A program made the position numbers and the translations under genes. The notes under the pieces were generated by a model. The model did no database searches. It was not told the origin of the DNA and was given only the letters and a program-made list of their open reading frames with translations. From positions 1 to 51,915 of the forward strand of contig CAMTPH010000007.1 of assembly GCA_947074345.1 (NCBI GenBank): DNA of 51,915 bases, in the 5' to 3' direction. Origin of the DNA: an uncultured Bacteroides sp. (GTDB lineage: Bacteria; Bacteroidota; Bacteroidia; Bacteroidales; Bacteroidaceae). This document shows, piece by piece, positions 33,836-42,696 of this stretch; position 1 is the first letter of the stretch; every line of letters starts with the position of its first letter.

Positions 33836-35093
33836 CAGATTGCTTTTTTAATTTAGTCACAGCATTTTCTAAAGATTCAGTAGGTTCAATAATATTGTAA
33901 GCTTCCCAAAAATCCTTATTCCAATAATCATCAACTTTATCATAAAACACCTGTTTGTTGCCAAATGCATCTCTCCAATGTATAGGCGAAATATCGTTCT
34001 GTGATTTATCGGTTACAACCATTTCTGAGTCTATTGTATAACCTGTTGAGAATAGCTTCTTCTTCCAATCACATTTAAATCTAATACGATTACAGATATA
34101 GTTCAGATAAGTGATGTTATCTATCGTTTTGTAGGTTATTAAATAACTTACCTCTTGCGGATTAAATCTTAATCCTATAGGCTTTTTAAATAGTATCGAA
34201 TTTATTGCTTTATCTTTATCGCGCATATCAAGATACATCTCAGCCCTTGTAAAGCTCAATGATTCTCTATCAACATATACTTTACCATGTAGCATAGCAT
34301 ATTCTTTATTCACAATTGGTCGGAAACTAATAACGTATTGTACATCATCATCAACACAAACAGGATTTTCCATAATAAACTGATAAGAGTCTAAGTCATC
34401 TAGGTTTAAGAATAAATTCTCATTCTTTACTAGATCCATATAAACAGGAAGTGTTGGTCCTCCAGCCAACTTCACAGCTAGCGTATCACTCTGTTTCTGA
34501 CTTAATAAACGACGGCTTTTCAATATTTGAACTCTATCTTTATTAGCGCTTCTATTATTGTAAGAGGTTTTATATATATCCATTACAGCTTCAGAGATAC
34601 CAATATAACGATTTCTCTTTTGCATCGTTTCACGATAAAACGAAGTTAAAAGATTTTCGTTAGCACTATAATTCTCAGAGATCTTTCTAATCGCTTGTTC
34701 CAACACTTTGCGCGGATGAACATTAAATACTACAATTTCGGTTAACACATTAGAGGTTGGCAGTAATAACACCATCACATTCGTTAAGTTTTTACTAGCC
34801 AATGGAACTTTATTATTAAGATAACCAATATGAGAGAATTCCAATGATTTATTGATATCAGGACTCTTTATTTTAAGCATAAAGTAGCCATCGGCGTTTG
34901 TAACTGTTCCAATATGTGTTTGAGGCATAGTAATATTCACATTACTCAAAGCTCTTTTCGTATTTTTATCTTTCACATATCCAGATACAGTAATTATATT
35001 CTCATTCTGGGCGTATATTGGTATTATAAAAGCGACCAAAGTCAATATCAGAAAAAGTCTGATCCAAAGTTTATCATTTGTTTTCATAATCAT
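33831..35093 (-). CDS. exported carboxypeptidase-regulatory-like domain protein
   Basis: A 420-residue protein with a signal peptide (LFLILTLVAFIIPIYAQ). Residues about 33-110 form a carboxypeptidase D regulatory-like beta-sandwich (VSGYVKDKNTKRALSNVNI, GTVTNADGYFMLKI), as found at the N-terminus of SusC proteins. The rest (about 125-400) is a beta-rich region without a barrel signature or enzyme motif that I can name. It sits directly before the sigma/FecR pair. The start could be the ATG at 35087 (MKTNDK) instead. Probably periplasmic or outer-membrane-bound, perhaps part of the signalling or uptake module; that is inferred from location. Confidence 0.75.
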   Translation of the reverse strand: MIMKTNDKLWIRLFLILTLVAFIIPIYAQNENIITVSGYVKDKNTKRALSNVNITMPQTHIGTVTNADGYFMLKIKSPDINKSLEFSHIGYLNNKVPLASKNLTNVMVLLLPTSNVLTEIVVFNVHPRKVLEQAIRKISENYSANENLLTSFYRETMQKRNRYIGISEAVMDIYKTSYNNRSANKDRVQILKSRRLLSQKQSDTLAVKLAGGPTLPVYMDLVKNENLFLNLDDLDSYQFIMENPVCVDDDVQYVISFRPIVNKEYAMLHGKVYVDRESLSFTRAEMYLDMRDKDKAINSILFKKPIGLRFNPQEVSYLITYKTIDNITYLNYICNRIRFKCDWKKKLFSTGYTIDSEMVVTDKSQNDISPIHWRDAFGNKQVFYDKVDDYWNKDFWEAYNIIEPTESLENAVTKLKKQSD

Positions 35094-35180
35094 CAGCTTT
35101 AAGAGTTTTCACCTTTATATATATGATGATTTAAAACCCTTATACCCTATGCTTTTTAATATTAAAATGCTTAAAACAAT

Positions 35181-35188
35181 CAAATATA
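35181..35188 (-). promoter_or_regulatory. candidate -7 box for the CPD-domain gene
   Basis: TATATTTG on the - strand in the 274-base gap after the SusD terminator, 88 bases upstream of the ATG at 35093. No good -33. Confidence 0.35.
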
Positions 35189-35271
35189 ATTGCCGGTACA
35201 TCATTCATAGCCTTATAACGATCATAAAACAACTACTTAATTTATTTGTATCAAACTAGAATCTATCAAGT

Positions 35272-35317
35272 ATAAAAACAAACATCTCAGCAAAGCATTT
35301 ATAGCTTTACTGAGATG
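35272..35317 (-). terminator. terminator of the susCD operon
   Basis: A stem of CATCTCAG/CTGAGATG plus AAAGC/GCTTT with one mismatch (35283-35296 with 35304-35317) and U-rich sequence when read leftward. It separates SusC/SusD from the CPD-domain, sigma and FecR genes. Confidence 0.7.
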
Positions 35318-35367
35318 ATCTAAATATTGTTTATGTGATTTATTAAAGATTACACTTTACTCGGGCT

Positions 35368-37335
35368 TTATTCTATGAAGCTATAATATTCAGCATCAGT
35401 TGAGCAGTCCCACCATACAGGACAAGACCAAATAGGATCTGTCATAGCTAACTTATTTGAAGCCAATAATTGAGTCAAGTTATAATTGCTTTCGTGAGTA
35501 CTTTGACTGAAACGACGGAACCAATATGTTAATTCATTAGGAGATGTACCAATAATCTTACTAGTTCCAGAGAATTCTGCTGGACGTTGATAATCGGTAT
35601 ACACTACTCCAAAGTTTTCAATATTTCCTGCACTGTAGTTAAAGCGACGCATATCGTTCCATATTTCAATATCAAAACCTAGAGCAATAATCTTTTGGCG
35701 AATGATTTCTGCCATAGTAAGTTCTGATGCCGATTGGCAAACAGCTGCACTAGACATATATTCAGCAATTTCTGCATCATCCATAGGCATTTCATCAGGA
35801 TTAGCCGATCCAGCTGTTTTCCATTCATTCAATCTCTTTTGCATACGATCGAAATGAGCTTTGATACCTGTTTTGTATGCAGTAAGAGCTTGTTCTCTAT
35901 TACCTTTTCTGAAATATATTTCGGCTTTAATGAAACACATCTCCGCATAAGTCAAGAAATCCGAATCTGAATTTGGACGAGCATAGAACGTTCCTGTTCC
36001 AGCTACATATTCATAACCTGCTGCAGGATAATATAGCAAATCATTTACACCTCTACCGCTTGTAGACATACTATTAGAACGCATATTTACAAATACAGTA
36101 TCACCGGCATTTCTATAGTTTGTTGAATTACAATATGCAGAACCTTTTTGATACAAAACAGTTACTGCACTACCATCAACTGTAACTGCATGGATTTTAG
36201 ATGCATCAGCTATAAACTTCTCACGTTCGGTTGCATCATCAATTGTATATTTCAAAGTTACATCCTTTGATGTAGCAAAAATATTTGTGATGATATTACC
36301 TTGTTTACGTTTATTTGAATACATCATATCTACTCCTTGTGCACGTCTCCACTCATAAGTTGAGATATTGCCTTTATCATCTAAAACCACATTAGACATC
36401 ATAGCAGGAACCAATTTAGACAAACGTGGGTCAATCACATTAGAACCTCCAGTAAAGCTATTGTCAAGTAGATTAACATACCATTTAGTTAAACGTTGAG
36501 TAGTACCATAAGCTACACAGTTCCAGAAAGCATTTGTTTGATAAGGGTCACTTACAGTAAAGTTAAGTTCATCACCCTCAACGTTATAATGCTTCATCAT
36601 AGTATTATCATCATTTGATAGAATTGCATTATCAAGTGCAGCAAGAACAGCATCAGGACTGAACAAGTCAGCTTTCTTACTCACTTTCAATAAGAATCTA
36701 GCTTTCAATCCATAGCATAACTTAATCCATTGTTGTACATTACCATTATTCCACAAATCACCAGCAGATAAAGCAGGAGAACCAGGAGATTGAGCCATAC
36801 TCAAATTCTCGATAGCTTTATCAATATACTCCATACATAATTCATACATTTTCTTACCATCATCGTAAGAAGGATTATATTTTCCAGTGAATGCATCTTG
36901 AATAGGTAATTCACCATGCATATCCAACATCATCATAAAGCCCATAGCCTTTATGCAATAACCAGCACCAGCATAATGAAAAGCGCCAGTAGACAATGCT
37001 TTATCAATCATTGGATTAACATTAACAGCCGCACCAATATACCAGTTTTGATAAACAGTAGTACAACTACTTTGAGCAGGATTCCAACCAGCCAATAGTC
37101 CATTACCATTTGTAGTAGACAATTGAGTTAGAATACCTCCAATTGTATTTGCTCTCATTCCAGCAGTTCCCCATGCATAAGCAAAATAATTTTGAATCCA
37201 TGGAAGACGAGTATTTACAGTAGCACTAACCGATGTAGGATTATCAGGATCGACATTTATATCCAAATAGTCTTTACATGAAGATGTGCCCAACATGAGT
37301 AGTAAACTCAATGTTATATATTTTAGTTTCTTCAT
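35368..37335 (-). CDS. SusD/RagB-family nutrient-binding lipoprotein (SusD-like_2 type)
   Basis: Outer-membrane surface lipoprotein that binds the substrate and closes over its SusC transporter like a lid. It has a lipobox GTSSC (Cys20) followed by KDYLDINVDPDNPT, the hallmark of the SusD-like_2 subgroup. Alpha-helical TPR-like segments come next, then the typical C-terminal helices (LTYAEMCFIKAEIYFRKGN, EIIRQKIIALGFDIEIWNDMRRFNY). It is 655 residues, longer than classical SusD and normal for this subgroup. It starts 21 bases after the SusC stop: one operon. The ligand is not deducible; no glycosidase lies beside it, so peptide or other nutrients are as likely as glycans. Confidence 0.92.
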   Translation of the reverse strand: MKKLKYITLSLLLMLGTSSCKDYLDINVDPDNPTSVSATVNTRLPWIQNYFAYAWGTAGMRANTIGGILTQLSTTNGNGLLAGWNPAQSSCTTVYQNWYIGAAVNVNPMIDKALSTGAFHYAGAGYCIKAMGFMMMLDMHGELPIQDAFTGKYNPSYDDGKKMYELCMEYIDKAIENLSMAQSPGSPALSAGDLWNNGNVQQWIKLCYGLKARFLLKVSKKADLFSPDAVLAALDNAILSNDDNTMMKHYNVEGDELNFTVSDPYQTNAFWNCVAYGTTQRLTKWYVNLLDNSFTGGSNVIDPRLSKLVPAMMSNVVLDDKGNISTYEWRRAQGVDMMYSNKRKQGNIITNIFATSKDVTLKYTIDDATEREKFIADASKIHAVTVDGSAVTVLYQKGSAYCNSTNYRNAGDTVFVNMRSNSMSTSGRGVNDLLYYPAAGYEYVAGTGTFYARPNSDSDFLTYAEMCFIKAEIYFRKGNREQALTAYKTGIKAHFDRMQKRLNEWKTAGSANPDEMPMDDAEIAEYMSSAAVCQSASELTMAEIIRQKIIALGFDIEIWNDMRRFNYSAGNIENFGVVYTDYQRPAEFSGTSKIIGTSPNELTYWFRRFSQSTHESNYNLTQLLASNKLAMTDPIWSCPVWWDCSTDAEYYSFIE

Positions 37336-37356
37336 ATTCTTAATTATTTATTGTTA

Positions 37357-40300
37357 TTAGAAAGTAAGTTGAACTCCAAATGACATACCGGCTGTAGCAG
37401 GAACACCACAGTAATCAATACCTGATGAACCAGATCCACCTGTACCAGAACCAGTCACACAAACTTCAGGGTCCATTCCTTTATAGTTGGTCCAAACAAA
37501 TAGATTTGTACCAGTAATAGTAGCCGAAAGACCTTTAATGACATTTTGTTTTCTAAGGAAATCCTTGAAATCATAAGTCAAAGAGATAGAACGAAGTCTC
37601 AACCAATTAGTACTAGTTATAAAGTTGTCAGCATTTTGACCATATTGTCCCCAATACTGTTGAATCATGTATTCACCCGATTTTTCGACACCATTAATAT
37701 TGTACATTTTACCTCTTTCGTAAGTAATCGTTTGTTCTTTGTAAACAGGTTCTTTAGCAGTACCTTCATTAACAACACCCGAGAATGTAACCGATTGACG
37801 ATTAAGCGTACGATTACTCATACCTTTAGTTGTAAGATAATACTCTGTACCATCATAAATATCGCCACCTATTCTAAAGTCAAATAACACATTGAAGTTG
37901 AAGTTACCAAAGATTAAACTATTATTAAAACCACCAATCAATTTAGGTTCGCGATTACCTACAATATTTGTATAAACTTGAGTATCCTTATAAAGACCTG
38001 TAGTAGGATCAATAATATAACGACCGTTAGCCATTTCTTCGCCATCGCTACCCACTTCGCGCAACCATTTATTACCAGTCAATCCCATAAAGTAACCACC
38101 ATTAGGAATTGAACCAGCTTTTACCGCACCAATTTGAGCATCTGTTACATAGAATATATCAACACCATCAATAAAATCACCTAAGCGACCTTTGTTATGA
38201 GAGAAGTTCAATCCCATTTCCCATGAGAAGTTCTTAGCTACAATTGGTTTACCTGTCAAAGCAACCTCCATACCTTTATTTATAACTTCACCACCATTTA
38301 GTGTCAAGAAGATATAACCAGTAGATTGAGCCAAACGAGGTGAACATAATTGATTTTTAGTTTTGCTATAATAATATGTATAGTCTACACCTAAACGTCC
38401 GTTGAAGAAGCGGAAGTCTGCACCAACTTCATACGAGTTTTGAATTTCCGGTTTAAGATTATCATTACCACCTGTCCAGTTATTACCTACACCAACTACA
38501 CCACCATTAAGTGCTGCAACAGAGCGTAGATAAGTGTTAGTAGCATAAGCAGCAGCATCTTTACCAACCTTTGCTAACGAACCGCGTATCTTACCAAAAG
38601 TCAATACATTATTTTGAGGAAGTAGTTCTGTGAAAACAAAACTAGCTGATACAGATGGATAGAAGTAAGAACGGCTTTGACTAGGAAGAGTAGAAGACCA
38701 GTCGTTACGACCAGTAACTGTAAGATAAGCAATACTTTTGTATGAAGCTCTTGCTTCACCATACACACCTACCATGCGACGGCGAGTAGTGTTATCTTTA
38801 AAGAACTGATTGGTAGTTGATATATTATTAAAACTTACAGTTCCTTCAGTCTCAAAGTTATAACCCCATCTTGTTATGTTAATATTTTTGGTTGCCTCTG
38901 TACAAGTACCTAACAATAAGCTAAGATCCCAATTACCAAAGGTTTTATACATATTAGACATAACATTAGTAGTAATATATTGATATGTCAACGAGCCCTT
39001 GCCCAAGTATCCGTTTTGATATCTTTCAACAACAGCACCGCCGGGTCCTCTATAAGTATAAGATTCAGTAGTATATCTATCAATACCGGCTCTTGCATTA
39101 ATATCCCACCAGCTAGTAAGATCTAACTTAGCAGTAATAGCACCAGTAAAGCGAGAAGTATTGTCAGTCATTTTATTTCTATCGAGAATCCAGTATGGAT
39201 TTTCAACATCACTAGCCAACTCTTGCAAACCTTCGAACATACGATATTTTGTTTTATCTTCATTCAAATAATGAGTCATATCGTCGCTTCGTGGCCAACC
39301 GTATAATGCTGTCATAGTACCATTACCGCCTTGACCATATAAACCTGCAGAGGTCAATGTCTTTTTTGTATCTGCTTGAGAATACGAAACATTGGCACCA
39401 ACAGTTAGAATATCGTAGCGTTGTTCTGCATTAAAACGGAAAGTTGTTTTATTATATTTAGTATTAGGAACAATACCTGTTTGATCGAAGTTAGATCCTG
39501 ATAGATAAAAGTTATTATTCTTTCCACCACCAGAAATACTCACACTGTTATCCCAAACATTACTGCCTTGGAAGAAATCTGAAACGTTATCATAAACCGG
39601 TCCATCAATCTCATTACCCCAAGAACTGGTTGTGTAATCCGAGAATGCACCTGATTCATTATAATAACCTCTACCATATTTTGATTGTATAGAAGGTAAT
39701 TTATTGGCCCACGAACGAGAGTATTTGCTATTAACAATGATTCTTACGTTGCCTTCTTCACCTTTTTTAGTTGTGATAATAACAACACCGTTGGCTGCTC
39801 TAGATCCATAAAGAGCTGCAGCTGCTGCACCTTTAAGGACTGACATACTTTCAATATCTTCAGGATTGATATCCATCACACGATTACCAAAAGTAGTTGC
39901 AGTTTTAGTAACACCATCTGTTCCAGAGTTACCGGTATTGACTGTTGAGTTATCATACACGATACCATCTACTATAAACAATGGTTGATTATCGCGACCT
40001 TCACTTGCTGAGTTACCACCACGAATAATAATATTAGAACCAGAACCAGCTGCACCACCTGCTTGAGTAATATTAACTCCAGGAATCTTACCAGCTAATG
40101 AGTTGATAACATTGGTTTGTTTGTTCTTCATCAATTCCTCCGAATTAATATCAGACACAGTATAACCCAATGCCTTCTTTTCTTTTCTAATTCCCATAGC
40201 AGTAACTACAACTTCATTTAATTCTTGAGCATCGTCGTGCATAACAATGTTGTAATTAGAAGAGCTAGTTACTCTAACCTCAGTAGGCCTGTAACCTACA

Positions 40301-40569
40301 AAAGAGACTTGCAGTACATCACCTACTGCTGCATCAATACTGAAATGTCCATCAATGTTTGTGATAGTTCCTTTTCCAGTTCCCTTTACTACAACACTTG
40401 CTCCGATAATCGGCTCGCCTGTAGCATCTACAATTTTCCCTGTGATTTTTTTTGCTTGCTGTGTATTCTGAGTTATCAATACATCCCCATTAGAAGCATG
40501 TGATAAATGTGGATATGTTGCTCCAAACAATGCAAACAGTACAAATGATAAGTAATAATTTCTTTTCAT
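37357..40569 (-). CDS. SusC/RagA-family TonB-dependent outer-membrane transporter
   Basis: A 1070-residue outer-membrane barrel that imports a ligand captured by its SusD partner, energised by TonB. Order: signal peptide (to about residue 25), carboxypeptidase-like domain (about 40-110; ITGKIVDATGEPIIGASVVVKG, TITNIDGHFSI), TonB box region (ELNEVVVTA, about 116-124), plug (about 130-260, with PGVNITQAGGAAGSGSNIIIRG, QPLFIVDG and ALYGSRAANGVVIITTKKG), then a 22-strand barrel ending in F (SFGVQLTF). There is no N-terminal STN domain, which transporters that signal to FecR usually carry. Read leftward first in the operon with its SusD. Confidence 0.95.
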   Translation of the reverse strand: MKRNYYLSFVLFALFGATYPHLSHASNGDVLITQNTQQAKKITGKIVDATGEPIIGASVVVKGTGKGTITNIDGHFSIDAAVGDVLQVSFVGYRPTEVRVTSSSNYNIVMHDDAQELNEVVVTAMGIRKEKKALGYTVSDINSEELMKNKQTNVINSLAGKIPGVNITQAGGAAGSGSNIIIRGGNSASEGRDNQPLFIVDGIVYDNSTVNTGNSGTDGVTKTATTFGNRVMDINPEDIESMSVLKGAAAAALYGSRAANGVVIITTKKGEEGNVRIIVNSKYSRSWANKLPSIQSKYGRGYYNESGAFSDYTTSSWGNEIDGPVYDNVSDFFQGSNVWDNSVSISGGGKNNNFYLSGSNFDQTGIVPNTKYNKTTFRFNAEQRYDILTVGANVSYSQADTKKTLTSAGLYGQGGNGTMTALYGWPRSDDMTHYLNEDKTKYRMFEGLQELASDVENPYWILDRNKMTDNTSRFTGAITAKLDLTSWWDINARAGIDRYTTESYTYRGPGGAVVERYQNGYLGKGSLTYQYITTNVMSNMYKTFGNWDLSLLLGTCTEATKNINITRWGYNFETEGTVSFNNISTTNQFFKDNTTRRRMVGVYGEARASYKSIAYLTVTGRNDWSSTLPSQSRSYFYPSVSASFVFTELLPQNNVLTFGKIRGSLAKVGKDAAAYATNTYLRSVAALNGGVVGVGNNWTGGNDNLKPEIQNSYEVGADFRFFNGRLGVDYTYYYSKTKNQLCSPRLAQSTGYIFLTLNGGEVINKGMEVALTGKPIVAKNFSWEMGLNFSHNKGRLGDFIDGVDIFYVTDAQIGAVKAGSIPNGGYFMGLTGNKWLREVGSDGEEMANGRYIIDPTTGLYKDTQVYTNIVGNREPKLIGGFNNSLIFGNFNFNVLFDFRIGGDIYDGTEYYLTTKGMSNRTLNRQSVTFSGVVNEGTAKEPVYKEQTITYERGKMYNINGVEKSGEYMIQQYWGQYGQNADNFITSTNWLRLRSISLTYDFKDFLRKQNVIKGLSATITGTNLFVWTNYKGMDPEVCVTGSGTGGSGSSGIDYCGVPATAGMSFGVQLTF

Positions 40570-40595
40570 AAGACCTATAAATTTGGATTTATTTG

Positions 40596-40627
40596 CAAAT
40601 ATATCATTATATTTATATTATTTCACA
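40596..40627 (-). promoter_or_regulatory. susC promoter
   Basis: On the - strand: TGTG (40624-40627, one off TTTG), 20 bases, TATATTTG (40596-40603) followed by C. Predicted start about 20 bases before the SusC ATG, so the leader is very short. Confidence 0.5.
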
Positions 40628-41362
40628 TGTTTTTATATTAAATTAATGTTAATAAATACAAATATTTACACGGTTATAATTATATCATTATTATATATTT
40701 ATCCCACTATTAACACATTAAAGTCACATATTACCTGGTTAATTCACTATTTTGAAATACTAAAAATCATTTAAATCATCATATTGATATATTATAAAAT
40801 AAATAATACTCTTTTAATACCAAAGACAAAACAATCTTATATCTAATAAACACAATAAATAATAGGCCATTCATTAAGTAAATACAAACACTTGAAAAAC
40901 ATCTGGTTAACACCAACACAAACAACCATAAACTTCTTTAAACAGGCCTATTCAACCGAAACAAAACTCATCATAAACAATATTTTACTTTTATTTAATC
41001 TTTATTAAATTTTAACCCACCAATCAGTAAACTATATAATCAAGAATATTACCTTATATTACCGTATTCATCACGATTTAAAAGAAAACAAAACACAACT
41101 TATATCAACAATTAGCTACATCGCCATTTACAACAAATAAACCATCGATCAACCAAATGATAACTGTTAACTATTATCGTTTTAAACATATACATTTGGC
41201 GTGATAATAGTTAACAGTTATCATGCAAAGTTCGCACATATAAAAAACAGGATAAATTAAAGAATAGAACAGTTTGTAGGACTTCATCAAATAGAGTATA
41301 CCAATTCATCAAAACAATCATAAACAATCTTACGTTTCAATTATCATCTAAGAGATTATATG
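40628..41362. other. susC / helicase divergent intergenic region
   Basis: Together with the promoters, 844 bases between divergent SusC (-) and the RNA helicase (+) have no credible gene. It is very AT-rich. It contains repeat element D (41159-41222) and a weak 8-bp inverted repeat, AATAGGCC (40861-40868) / GGCCTATT (40945-40952). The only open frame (40583-40774) codes for an Ile/Leu/Tyr-rich random peptide. Confidence 0.6.
41159..41222. repeat. palindromic repeat element D
   Basis: Two cores, GATAACTGTTAACTATTATC (41159-41178) and GATAATAGTTAACAGTTATC (41203-41222), 24 bp apart, so centres are again 44 bp apart. On the - strand the spacer reads ACGCCAAATGTATATGTTTA, related to the AATGTATAGGTTTA of element A. 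It sits in a divergent gap about 140 bases upstream of the helicase promoter box. Confidence 0.88.
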
Positions 41363-41370
41363 TATTTTCG
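41363..41370 (+). promoter_or_regulatory. candidate -7 box of the helicase gene
   Basis: TATTTTCG, one base off TAnnTTTG, 43 bases upstream of the ATG at 41414. Confidence 0.35.
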
Positions 41371-41413
41371 CAGTTCAATATAACAAATAAGAGAATTAAT
41401 TCTGTTTAAAGAA

Positions 41414-42673
41414 ATGAAGTTTGAAGATTTAAATATAGATAAGAGAGTTGCAGAGATATTAAATACGAAAGGATTTAAAACACCTACTGACATTCAAAAA
41501 GCTGTTATCCCAGCTATTCTTGATGGTCGTGATATACTTGCAATTGCACAGACCGGAACGGGCAAGACTGGTGCATTTTTAATACCTATATTAGACAGAT
41601 TAATTCAAACACCTCGCGGCAATACGCCAAAAGCATTAATTCTTGTACCAACTAGAGAATTAGCTCAACAAGTGGGTAAAGTTTTTAATGAACTTAATAA
41701 GGATCTTGAAATCAAACATATTACCGTTTATGGAGGTACACCTATCGAAGAGCAAATAACCGAATTACAAAAAGGGATGGAATTAATAATAGCGACTCCC
41801 GGTAGATTGGTTGACCTTATCAAGAGAGAGATAGTAAACCTATCTACAATTAACACATTAGTTCTTGATGAAGCAGACAGAATGCTAGACATGGGCTTTA
41901 ACGAAGATATAACGTTTATATCCAATCAACTTTCATCCCATATAAATACACTCCTATTCTCGGCTACTACATCCGATTCGGTTAAAGAATTGAGTAGTAA
42001 AACACTAAACAATCCTTTAATTGCCGAGATTACTCAACCATCGACTACTACCGAACTGATTGAACAAAAGGTATACTATGTAGAGAGATTAAACAAGAAC
42101 AATCTATTGACTGAGTTCCTTAGAAAGCCTGATATCACATCGGCAATAATATTCACTAAGACTAGAAAAAGCGCCGATTCATTAAATGAATATCTCCAAG
42201 GAGCTGGCTTCAATTGCGACAGAATACATTCTGATCGCTCACAACAGACTCGCGATAATATTCTAGAGTTATTCAGAAACGCGGAGCTCCCCATTCTTAT
42301 TGCTACTGATATTGCTGCACGCGGGATAGATATTTCGCACATCTCACATGTTTTCAACTTCGAATTACCGCAAGAAGCCGAAACATATATTCATAGAGTA
42401 GGACGAACAGGCAGAGCAGGCAAAGACGGGTTAGCCATCACTCTATGTGCTCCTGAGGAGAAAGCTATGCTTATTGAAATACAGAAAATGATGAAAAAAT
42501 GCATACCTGTAGTTCATAGTCACACGTATGCTAACATTGCACTTACCAAAGCACTGCAAGCTGCTGATGATATAATAGCAGGCAAGAAAGAAAAGAACCG
42601 CTATAAAGGCAGCAAAGCCAATGGTGATTATTTCAGAAGACAAAAAATGGAAAAAAGAAAGAACAACAAATAA
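41414..42673 (+). CDS. DEAD-box ATP-dependent RNA helicase (RhlE-like)
   Basis: A 419-residue RNA helicase. All superfamily-2 motifs are present: Q motif region (FKTPTDIQKAVIP), motif I AIAQTGTGKTGAF, Ia VPTRELAQQ, Ib TPGRLVDL, II VLDEADRMLDMGF, III FSATT, IV IIFTKTRKSA, V IATDIAARGIDI and VI YIHRVGRTGRAG. A short Lys/Arg-rich C-terminal tail (GKKEKNRYKGSK...RRQKMEKRKNNK) is the usual RNA-binding extension of RhlE. Probable roles are ribosome assembly or RNA decay, often cold-related in such proteins. It converges with the EamA gene with a 23-base gap that holds no visible terminator. Confidence 0.94.
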   Translation: MKFEDLNIDKRVAEILNTKGFKTPTDIQKAVIPAILDGRDILAIAQTGTGKTGAFLIPILDRLIQTPRGNTPKALILVPTRELAQQVGKVFNELNKDLEIKHITVYGGTPIEEQITELQKGMELIIATPGRLVDLIKREIVNLSTINTLVLDEADRMLDMGFNEDITFISNQLSSHINTLLFSATTSDSVKELSSKTLNNPLIAEITQPSTTTELIEQKVYYVERLNKNNLLTEFLRKPDITSAIIFTKTRKSADSLNEYLQGAGFNCDRIHSDRSQQTRDNILELFRNAELPILIATDIAARGIDISHISHVFNFELPQEAETYIHRVGRTGRAGKDGLAITLCAPEEKAMLIEIQKMMKKCIPVVHSHTYANIALTKALQAADDIIAGKKEKNRYKGSKANGDYFRRQKMEKRKNNK

Positions 42674-42696
42674 AAGAAGATTCTTACACATACCGA

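Noticed and set aside
40861..40952. Inverted repeat AATAGGCC/GGCCTATT as an invertible promoter switch for susC
   Set aside because: Only 8 bp long; the segment between contains no convincing promoter, lies about 260 bp from the susC start, and no invertase gene is nearby. The likely susC promoter is outside it.
5459..41222. The palindromic repeats as CRISPR arrays
   Set aside because: Each locus has at most two cores, the 24-bp spacers are related to each other rather than unique, and no cas genes are present.
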